DNA from: Myxococcales bacterium
GTDB taxonomy: Bacteria; Myxococcota_A; Polyangia; Polyangiales; Houyiibacteriaceae
Reading direction: 5' to 3'
Length of the DNA: 51,679 nt
NCBI GenBank assembly: GCA_019637115.1
Contig: JAHBWH010000041.1
Location: 1-51,679, forward strand
Shown here: positions 40,701 through 47,162 of the stretch, in pieces
How the letters are laid out: every line of letters begins with the position of its first letter
Numbering within the stretch: position 1 is the stretch's first letter
Notes under the pieces: model-generated
Databases searched by the model: none
What the model saw: only the letters and a program-made list of their open reading frames with translations
Told to the model about the DNA's origin: nothing
Made by a program: the position numbers and the translations under genes

Positions 40701-41823
40701 GCTCACGCCCGAAGACCGCCACGACGGGCGCCGTCTCGTGGAAGCGATCTCTCGCGACGGCCTGGTCGAGGAGCTCTTGCCAGCGTGGCACGCTGGCGCC
40801 GAGCTCGCGCTGGATCAGGTCGGCCTCTTCGTCCGCCAGGTCTCCGTCGGCCCATGCCACCAGCACCGCGGCGGCGAGCGCGCACTCGACGAGCTCCTGC
40901 GGCCGCTCGTCAAAGGAAGGCGGCTCGATGCTCGGAAGCCGATCGCCGAAGCCTACGAAGCGCAAGATCAGGTCGTCGACCTCGCGAACGTCGTGCGTGC
41001 CCGGCCCCTTCCCCGTCAGCTGCCGGTAGAGAGCGGTCTCCGAGAAGAGCTGGATCGCGTAGCCGCGCAACGGCGACTCGGGATGTGTGACGCCCTGGAT
41101 GAGGTCGGGTCGTCGCAAGCTGCTCTCGACGAGCTCGCGGCATTGCGCGAGGTAGGCCTCGACGTCGTAGGTCAGCACGTCGCCCGCGTCGCTCGCCTCG
41201 AGGATCATGAACGCCCGAAGCGCCGCGCCGACGTCCTGACAGGCCAGGAGCGCAAAGCGATCGGCGGTGAACTCGCAGAAGTGCGAGAACGCGCGGAGCA
41301 GGAAGAGCAGCTCGTCGGAGACACCGTCGGGCGCATGGAGGAGCGCGGTCAGGACCTGTGCGTTGGGGTGCGGCGCGCGGGGGCCGTGCGCGAGGTAATG
41401 CCCAAGCTCGTGCCCCATCACACTGAGCAAGGCGCCGTCGTCGAGCAGCGGGAGCATCCGCCCGTGGAGCTCGAGCAGGATCGGCCGCTCGCAGCCGTGC
41501 ATGCCTGCGTTCTCGGGCCCGTTGCGCTGGAAGAGCTCGATCTCGCCTTCGACCCCGAGCGTCCGCCGGGCGTCCTCCGCGATGCTCGCGGCGCGTGGCG
41601 CCATCGCGGGCGAGAGCCGCACCGTCGACGCGAGGACGGCACGGCGGATGGCCACGTCGTCGCGGGGACCGAGAGAGAGCGGCCCGGCTACGCGCTCGAG
41701 ACGCTCCCCAAGCTCCCCCTCGTAGCGCACCCGTACCGCGTCGACGTCGAGCTGCCGAATCGGGGTGCGCGGCGGCAAGGGTCGCGCCGCCGCGCGAGGA
41801 GGAAGAACGATGGCTTCGGTCAT
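37750..41823 (-). CDS. N-terminal half: M48-like peptidase, TerB-like domain and SF1 helicase Walker A region
   Basis: The 1357-aa frame has three parts. First is an M48-type zinc peptidase with HELGH near 138-142 and the third-ligand segment EFTAD near 184. Second is a TerB-like helical domain (about 310-420) with LVAWADGDLADEE and MFADGVVDARE. Third is an SF1 helicase region with Walker A GPPGTGKSQ near 853, after a DUF4011-like lead-in. It ends at TGA 37750 before motif II, which lies in the next frame. ATG 41823 was chosen over ATG 41907 because the extra 28 residues look like untranslated leader. The gene is divergent from the acyl-CoA dehydrogenase operon, 232 bp away. Confidence 0.82.
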   Translation of the reverse strand: MTEAIVLPPRAAARPLPPRTPIRQLDVDAVRVRYEGELGERLERVAGPLSLGPRDDVAIRRAVLASTVRLSPAMAPRAASIAEDARRTLGVEGEIELFQRNGPENAGMHGCERPILLELHGRMLPLLDDGALLSVMGHELGHYLAHGPRAPHPNAQVLTALLHAPDGVSDELLFLLRAFSHFCEFTADRFALLACQDVGAALRAFMILEASDAGDVLTYDVEAYLAQCRELVESSLRRPDLIQGVTHPESPLRGYAIQLFSETALYRQLTGKGPGTHDVREVDDLILRFVGFGDRLPSIEPPSFDERPQELVECALAAAVLVAWADGDLADEEADLIQRELGASVPRWQELLDQAVARDRFHETAPVVAVFGRELLHPLFQLLTRVMFADGVVDARELGAIRSIGAYFGCEDEWLGLLAVTLRTHGVSLPDVAPLPLPLPPRASEVREVVDLFFRGIARRGDASVTLRRLLKLAGADHATPPALALLNDAMRRHGVRCEADLQNVTLDEPLALRSQGLASTPSRPSLRPDGSRAGLMRALARLRDQLVSGDGRSPSVRVRRLRSGQTFDLHSLENTSVGLAERVLTQVGELQTAKLLEATDAGRHAAAKTSAEQLLALDREYRSRAEETGAHDLYVGYPFVTGVVAQQGAARSSNYLVRGPLVLYPVDIERDGAGARGFKLKPRKDEDPIVNQSLLRLVFHKRGFAFGDELGDELDELAAEPGTGPEKVIQRLKEVGLTLARQSTELRAFRERPELEERPPGLELEELAVLGLFPQSSSDLLQDYDGLITDLEDPGRPVAALLGAAHALLPDVLADGVGDAARASEDADHPVILADPSQREVLSTCRKNPATVVDGPPGTGKSQVIVNLVADALRRGERVAVVCEKRAAIDVVAQRLTSVGLRQDFALVHDVHEDRKELYAQIAERLDSADMRPFDAKEAERLEREHRSVRDALARRGQLLAWKPDGVDLTIGQLHALASGLEVPALRSDALARVSKAQLGDLLDVVGSLHPLRELWIAGSRWSVPRQSLATYDRTRLQALEAQVQHALRCAMNLEHLAERLPVAPAALLASRDALHAARTSRAARQAPADLELFSSLLSLGQPDRVAPAADAVRAWRSGSEAMLRFEEPVTLTFDNEVVASLAVVKRWSGSFARFFVWAWWKARGQVRAWLRRALPERAADAVDAGLVADLEARFAASRVWQSIVDAASRLGLERRLPRESRAIGGFVERLGTVGEEAHMLLAGAPALAAVGAWSTEWSASSVAQWDARVDERLAYLDAHDALVAAAVPVAQVFTSLGETPSAASLAALLGGLRKEGERVVESDGLIERAQRLLPGALELLGALHRALPEAPVHGW

Positions 41824-42055
41824 GGGCAAGAGCCGGTTGAAGATGCTCGCAGCACCGCCGACCTGACGCGAGCCTACGCGAGCCCTCTCGCGTTGCGCAT
41901 CCCCCAAACCAGGTAGATTCCCGGGGTCGCACCCGCAGTGCGACGGCCGTAGGTCGATTCCTCCTTCGATTCAGGCGCCTTGACGCGCGCCAACCCCACG
42001 CGCCACCGCGCTCCTCATGCTGTGCGGTGCCCGTGGATCCGCCGAGGTGACGACC

Positions 42056-43186
42056 ATGACGCAGACGCTCGCGCTCGGAGGTGAGCATCAGACGCTCTTG
42101 CGCGAGGTCGGTCGCTTCTGCGACGACCACGTGGCGCCTCGCGTCGCGCGTCCCGAGCGTCCGTGGCCCGACGAGAGCCTCCTCGTCGCGCTCGCGGAGG
42201 CCGACGCCCTCGGCATGGGCGGGGCCGACGACGCGCCGAGCGGGCTCGGGCTCTGGGAGACGATCACCGGCCCAGGCGGCACGCCGAGGGCGTCCCTCGA
42301 CCTGCTCTGGCGGATCGCGCGCGCGGACGCCGCGTTCGGCTACGCCCTCCACCAGCGCGCGCTCGGACGCGCGCTGGCGCGATGGCTCCGGCTCGCGTCG
42401 GATCCCGCGCGAGCCCTGGGGGTGGTGTGCAGCGGCCGGGTCGGGCTCGGTCGCCAGAGCTTCGCGCGCTGGCTCGATCATCGGCCGCTCGCGCCCGACG
42501 AGGGCGCCATCCTCGCGGACGTCTGGGGCTACGACGCGCCGCGCCTGCTCGTCCACGATCCCGCGCTCGAGGCGCTCGTCTGGCCCTCGCTCGACGACGC
42601 CGGTCAGCTCACTCTCTCGCTCTTCGAGCGCGACGCGCTCGCGCTCGACGCTTCGCCCGCGCACGGGCTCGACGGGCTCACGCTCGCAGAGGCGACGCCG
42701 CGGGGCGCCCCTGTCGCGCAGGCGACCGACGACGTCCGCGAAGCGTTCGTGGCCACCCTCGCGGCCCACCAGCTCGCGCTCCTCGCGATCTCCGCGGGCG
42801 CGACCGAGGCCGCCATAGGAGCCGCCACCAGCTTCGCGGCGATCCGCCGCCAGGGGGGCGCGCTCCTCCACCATCACCCCGCCGTGCTCGCGCACCTCGG
42901 CCGGGCGCGCGCCGCGCTCGAGAGCACGTCGCTCGTGCTCGCCGCGTTCGCCTCGCGCCCGCTCGACCTCCGCGCCGCGAAGCACGCGGTCGCGGCGAGG
43001 GCGCAGCTCCACCCTGCGCTCGCTGACGCCGTCAACGCGGCGCTGCAGGTCTTCGGTGGAGTCGGCTACATGCGTGACACGGGGATCGAGCGGCGGCTGC
43101 GGGACGTGAACCACCTGCGGGCCATGGCGGGGACGCCGCCCGAGCTGACGCTCTTGATGGGCGAGTGGGAGCGGATCGATGCCTGA
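42056..43186 (+). CDS. Acyl-CoA dehydrogenase-like protein, probable non-catalytic partner subunit
   Basis: The 376-aa protein has the acyl-CoA dehydrogenase fold, with LLREVGRFCDDHVAPR at the N-terminus and LQVFGGVGYMRDTGIERRLRD near the C-terminus. Where catalytic members have an EGT motif after the RD segment, this one reads MAGT, so the general-base Glu is missing. The next gene is a second dehydrogenase that keeps EGT. Adjacent unequal pairs of this kind form heterotetramers in mycobacterial FadE enzymes. ATG 42056 was chosen because GAGGTGA lies 6 bp upstream. Its 3' end overlaps the next gene by 8 bp. Confidence 0.82.
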   Translation: MTQTLALGGEHQTLLREVGRFCDDHVAPRVARPERPWPDESLLVALAEADALGMGGADDAPSGLGLWETITGPGGTPRASLDLLWRIARADAAFGYALHQRALGRALARWLRLASDPARALGVVCSGRVGLGRQSFARWLDHRPLAPDEGAILADVWGYDAPRLLVHDPALEALVWPSLDDAGQLTLSLFERDALALDASPAHGLDGLTLAEATPRGAPVAQATDDVREAFVATLAAHQLALLAISAGATEAAIGAATSFAAIRRQGGALLHHHPAVLAHLGRARAALESTSLVLAAFASRPLDLRAAKHAVAARAQLHPALADAVNAALQVFGGVGYMRDTGIERRLRDVNHLRAMAGTPPELTLLMGEWERIDA

Positions 43187-44666
43187 GCTCGAGCCTTGGC
43201 TGGAGCGGCTTCGCCGCGAGCTCCGCGGCGCCACCGCCCGCACGGACGAGAGCTCTCCGCGGTCGCACGGAACCAGCGGAGCGCGCGGAGCGAGTGGTTC
43301 GCGCGCCGCGCGCGAGGCGATCGACGGTCACGTCCCCGCCCACAGCCCGCTCTCGCCCGTCCGAGCGTTCGCGTCGCTCTCGCCACTCGTCCAGCCCCTG
43401 GTGCGCTACGAGGCGCTGGACCCCTGGGACCAAGACACCGCGTCGCTCCCGCGACCGCTCGCGGCCTACCGCCGGGCGATGCGGAGCTTCGCGCGGGCGC
43501 ACCTCGCGCCGGCCGCGCTCGAGGCCGACGCCGAGCCCCACGGCCCAGCAGCGCAAACCGTCCTTCGGGCCGCCGCCCGCGCCGGCCTGCTCTCCGACCT
43601 CCTCCCGCGCCCGTTGGGCGCGGGCTCACCGCGGCTCTTCCAGTACCCGCTGCAGATGCAGGCGGCGATCAAGACCGAGGAGCTCGCGGCCGTCGACGGC
43701 GGCCTGATGCTGCTCCTCTGCGCGAGCGGGCTCGGCGTCGCGCCCCTGTTGCTCTCCGGCGACCTCGGGCTCGTTCGCCGCTACCTGGTGCCGGCCTTCG
43801 CGCAGAGCCTCGGCGGTGAGCCGCACGTCTTCGCGTACGCGATCACCGAGCCCGCCGCAGGGTCGGACGTCGAGGAGGGGCACGGCGCGTCTACCTACAC
43901 GCCGGGCACCGTCGCGACGCCCACCGAGAACGGCTTCCGGCTCGACGGCCGCAAGATCTTCATCTCGGGTGGTGACATCGCACGGCAGGTCGTCGTCTTC
44001 GCGGGCCTGCGCGGCGAGGGCATGGAGTCGTTTACGGCCTTCCTCGTCCACGCCAACGACCCGGGCTACTCGGTCGTCCGCACCGAGCTGAAGATGGGCA
44101 TGCGCGCGTCCAGCGCCGCCGAGCTCTCCTTCGACGGCGTGCGCGTGCCGCGCGAGCGTGTCGTCGGCAAGCTCCGCGGCGGCTGGGCGCTCAACCGCGC
44201 GACGCTGAACATGTCGCGGCTGCCCGTCGCCGCGATGGGCGTGGGCTTCGCGCGGGCCGCCACGGAGCTCGCCACCGAGTTCGCTTGCCGGACCAGGCTC
44301 GGCGCGCGCCTGCTCGTCGACTACCAGGACGTCCAGCTCACGCTCGCGCGCATGCGCGCGGAGACTCAGGCCGCGCGCGCGATGGTCTGGCACGCCGCCA
44401 TGCGCCCCCAAGCGCTCCAGCGCGAGGCGTCGGCCGCGAAGGCCCACTGCACCGACGCCGCGATCGCGGTCACGACGCAGGCGATGGACCTCCTCGCCGA
44501 CCACGCGGCGCTGCACCGCGAGCGCGTCGAGAAGATCTACCGCGACGCGAGGCTCACGCAGATCTTCGAGGGGACCAACGAGATCAACCGCCTGGCGATG
44601 ATCGAGGACGAGCAGCGGGGGCTGCTCGACACGATCGACCGCCTTCGAGAGGAGCCCGAGCGATGA
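43179..44666 (+). CDS. Acyl-CoA dehydrogenase
   Basis: This is an FAD-dependent dehydrogenase of 495 aa, longer than the usual ~380-400 aa owing to an N-terminal extension rich in Ser/Arg. Motifs include AYAITEPAAGSD (substrate/FAD region), GRKIFISGGD, LSFDGVRVPRERVVG and IFEGTNEINR with the probable catalytic Glu near 465. It overlaps the upstream dehydrogenase-like gene and the downstream decarboxylase-like gene, which suggests one pathway acting on an unidentified acyl-CoA or acyl thioester. The substrate is not readable from sequence. Confidence 0.88.
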   Translation: MPELEPWLERLRRELRGATARTDESSPRSHGTSGARGASGSRAAREAIDGHVPAHSPLSPVRAFASLSPLVQPLVRYEALDPWDQDTASLPRPLAAYRRAMRSFARAHLAPAALEADAEPHGPAAQTVLRAAARAGLLSDLLPRPLGAGSPRLFQYPLQMQAAIKTEELAAVDGGLMLLLCASGLGVAPLLLSGDLGLVRRYLVPAFAQSLGGEPHVFAYAITEPAAGSDVEEGHGASTYTPGTVATPTENGFRLDGRKIFISGGDIARQVVVFAGLRGEGMESFTAFLVHANDPGYSVVRTELKMGMRASSAAELSFDGVRVPRERVVGKLRGGWALNRATLNMSRLPVAAMGVGFARAATELATEFACRTRLGARLLVDYQDVQLTLARMRAETQAARAMVWHAAMRPQALQREASAAKAHCTDAAIAVTTQAMDLLADHAALHRERVEKIYRDARLTQIFEGTNEINRLAMIEDEQRGLLDTIDRLREEPER

Positions 44667-45436
44667 TGGACCCCTTCCTGGCCGCGCCGCAGACCGCCCA
44701 CGACACCTCGGCCGGGCTCGTCGACCTGCCGATCCTCTACCACGACGCCACCAACGTCGTGGCGCTCTTCTCGGCCGACCAATCCGGCGCGGAGCGGCTC
44801 CTCGCCGGCACCGGCCTCCGCCCCGCGCTCACGCTGCGTGGGCGCGCGCTCGTCGCGCTGAGCTTCTACGAGTACCGGCACACCAGCGTCGGGCCCTACG
44901 ACGAGGTGGGCACGGCGATCTTCGCCGTGCGCGACGACGAGCCCGCGCCGCTGCTCGGGCCGCTCGACCTCTACCGCCCGCCGCGCCGGCGGCGACTCGG
45001 CGCGTGGGTCGTCGACCTGCCCGTCACGACGGGGATGGCGAACGCCGCGGGTCGCGAGATCTGGGGCTACCCCAAATTCGTCACGCGCATCGACTTCCTG
45101 CGCTCCGGTCCGCGCTTCTCGTGCGCGGTCGCCGCGCCCGAGGGCGGCAGCGCGCTCTGCGCGCTCGAGGGGACGATGGGCCGCGGCGTCGCCGCGCCAC
45201 CGCTCTCGGTCATGACCTACTCCGCGCTGCGCGGCGCGCTCATCCGCACGACCATCGACGTGCGGGGACCCACCCGGGCGCACGCGCCAGGGTCCCTGCG
45301 GCTCGACGTCGGCCCCTCGCGCCACCGCATGGCCGAGAACCTCCGCGCGCTCGGCCTCGAGCGCGCGGCGCCGAAGCTCGTGCTGGTCAACGACCGCTTC
45401 CGCGCGAAGCTCCACGCCGGCGAGCGCGTGCGCTGA
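44663..45436 (+). CDS. Acetoacetate decarboxylase-fold protein
   Basis: The 257-aa protein has the ADC fold with REIWGYPKF near 126-134, whose lysine corresponds to the Schiff-base lysine of acetoacetate decarboxylase. Other conserved parts are SFYEYRHTSVGPYDEVG and NDRFRAKLHAGER. ADC-like proteins also act as aldolases, dehydratases or unknown enzymes, so decarboxylation is not assured. ATG 44663 overlaps the upstream stop (ATGA), making it the third gene of the operon. Confidence 0.85.
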   Translation: MMDPFLAAPQTAHDTSAGLVDLPILYHDATNVVALFSADQSGAERLLAGTGLRPALTLRGRALVALSFYEYRHTSVGPYDEVGTAIFAVRDDEPAPLLGPLDLYRPPRRRRLGAWVVDLPVTTGMANAAGREIWGYPKFVTRIDFLRSGPRFSCAVAAPEGGSALCALEGTMGRGVAAPPLSVMTYSALRGALIRTTIDVRGPTRAHAPGSLRLDVGPSRHRMAENLRALGLERAAPKLVLVNDRFRAKLHAGERVR

Positions 45437-45538
45437 CGTCGAGCGCGCTCGTGGACCTGACCTGGGCCGGGCAGCCCACGCTCGATGGCATCGCCCCCGT
45501 GGCATCGCGTGCACCCACGTGGCACTCGGTTGGCATCC

Positions 45539-45606
45539 GCCGCCGAACGCGTCGGCGGCCGAAGCCCACGGCGACCTCCCGCGCGGCTCCCGGGGGCCGG
45601 CGGGCG
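45539..45606 (-). repeat. Hairpin-bearing 67-bp repeat, copy 1
   Basis: GCCGCCGA (45539-45546) pairs with TCGGCGGC (45552-45559). The next ~47 bp (starting CGAAGCCCACGGCGACCT) match copy 2 at 47096-47162 at about 83%. It begins 20 bp beyond the stop of the leftward lipoprotein gene, so it may end or stabilise that transcript. The remaining 45437-45625 sequence shows no gene. Confidence 0.65.
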
Positions 45607-45625
45607 GCGTGAGCCAGCGCGCTCG

Positions 45626-46930
45626 TCAGTCGAGGAGCTGGCAGCGGAGCGCTCGATCGCGCGCGAGCCGGCGCTGAGCCGCGCGCAGCGCCGTGACCCC
45701 GCACGCCTGGTCGTAGGTCGGAGCACAGCGCCGCTCCGCGTCGAGCGCCTCGAGGGCGACCTCGTACGCGCGCTGCGCGGCGCGCTCCGAGACGGGCGCC
45801 GGATCGAGCGTGTTGGCCACCCGCATCGCGGCGCTCGCTCGCTCGCGCTCGGGGCCCTCGGAGGCCGCCTGGACGCGCTGCGTCCCGAGTAGCTCGACCG
45901 GCGAAGCGCGGCGCCACACGCTCGGCGGCGCCCCAGCCAGGCTCACGTGGATCGCACCGTCGCGCGCCGCGGCGACCACGACGTCGTGCGCCCCGCACGC
46001 GAGCGGCGTCTCGTCCCCGCGGAGCACGCCGGTGCACATCACGCGGTCCGGGAAGTCGACCACCTCGATCTCCGCTCGGCCCGCGCGGATGCGGAGGTAC
46101 GGGCGCCAGTTCGTCGCGGACGCCCACACGCCTCCGTGGCCGATCCACGAGGGCGCGGCGGCGAAGGGCAAGAGATCGTCGGCGAGGGTCTGCACCGGAT
46201 CCGCGTTCGCGCAGGGACAGCGCGAGGCGGCGCACAAGCGGCGGCGATCGGCGAGCTCGTCGCGGACCGCGAGGAGGTCGATCGCCTGCTCGTCGGTGAG
46301 GCGCAGGGGGTCGATGCCGGCGCGCGCGAGCGCCGCGTGGATCGCGACGATGGCGCTCGTGGGATCGTCGTCCGGCCCGAGCTCCGCCGGCTCGCCGGTC
46401 TCCGCCTCTTCGTGCAGGAGATCGGAGAAGCCCATCCAGAGCGCCCGCTCGACGGCGTCGATCCGCCGCGTGCGTACCTGCAGCCCCGCCAGCTCCAGAG
46501 GCCAGCCCTCCCCTCCGAGCTGGACCTCGAGCGCGCCATCCGCCGGGCCGAGCCGCGCCATCGCTCCCTCGCCGACCTCCTCGGAGCAGTCGAGCGCACC
46601 GCCCTGCGTGACGGTTCCCTCGCAGATCGCCATGCCGCTCGCGTGGCCCGGGACGCCTTGCGAGAAGGCGACACGCATCGCGCCCTGCGCGTCGTTCCAG
46701 ACGCTCACGTAGAGCGCGGAGAAGGGCTCTCCCGGGGCGAGCCACTGACCGAGCAGCGCAGGGTCGAGCGGCGGCCGCGCGGCGGCGGCGGGGTCCGGCT
46801 CGGGCGGCGGAGAGATTGGCTCGGCGGGCGGCTCGGCGGGCGGCGTGCTGATCGCAGCCGGTGGCGCTCCGCCGCACCCCGCGAGCACGCTCCCGACCAG
46901 CGCGGCGCAAGGGACGATGTGTCGGTGCAT
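45626..46930 (-). CDS. Uncharacterised lipoprotein
   Basis: I do not recognise the family. The 434-aa product starts MHRHIVPCAALVGSVLAGCGG, with a clear lipobox (VLAGC). A Pro/Glu-rich linker (PPAEPPAEPISPPPEP) follows, typical of surface lipoproteins in myxobacteria. The body includes LAPGEPFSALYVSVW, a region with several Cys (CAASRCPCANAD) and a C-terminal Cys/Ala-rich helical part. ATG 46930 was chosen because it starts the signal peptide; the open frame extends further upstream without meaning. It is flanked by the two copies of the 67-bp repeat. Confidence 0.7.
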   Translation of the reverse strand: MHRHIVPCAALVGSVLAGCGGAPPAAISTPPAEPPAEPISPPPEPDPAAAARPPLDPALLGQWLAPGEPFSALYVSVWNDAQGAMRVAFSQGVPGHASGMAICEGTVTQGGALDCSEEVGEGAMARLGPADGALEVQLGGEGWPLELAGLQVRTRRIDAVERALWMGFSDLLHEEAETGEPAELGPDDDPTSAIVAIHAALARAGIDPLRLTDEQAIDLLAVRDELADRRRLCAASRCPCANADPVQTLADDLLPFAAAPSWIGHGGVWASATNWRPYLRIRAGRAEIEVVDFPDRVMCTGVLRGDETPLACGAHDVVVAAARDGAIHVSLAGAPPSVWRRASPVELLGTQRVQAASEGPERERASAAMRVANTLDPAPVSERAAQRAYEVALEALDAERRCAPTYDQACGVTALRAAQRRLARDRALRCQLLD

Positions 46931-47095
46931 CGAGCCCACGATACCACGCGAGATGCGCGCTGCGCGGCGCGCGGCTCCGCGCCCCGATGACGTCGCGTGA
47001 GCCTCGAGATGACCACGGCAGCGAGCACACCCACTGCCGTATCGGCTCCTCCGGGAGCACCTCGTCCACCAGATGCGCTCCGACACATCACGCCC

Positions 47096-47162
47096 GCCGC
47101 CGAAGCGTCGGCGGCCGAAACCCACGGCGACCTGTCGCGCTGTTCATGGGGGTCGGCGGGCG
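47096..47162 (-). repeat. Hairpin-bearing 67-bp repeat, copy 2
   Basis: GCCGCCGA (47096-47103) and TCGGCGGC (47108-47115) form an 8-bp perfect stem with a 4-base loop, followed by the sequence shared with copy 1. It overlaps the last codons of the DUF255 gene, and the hairpin begins about 29 bp after its stop, as a terminator would. Both copies have the same orientation relative to the leftward genes. Confidence 0.65.

Noticed and set aside
41930-41990. tRNA-like T-arm sequence (GGTCGATTCC) with a small hairpin
   Set aside because: No acceptor stem, anticodon arm or CCA end can be folded around it.
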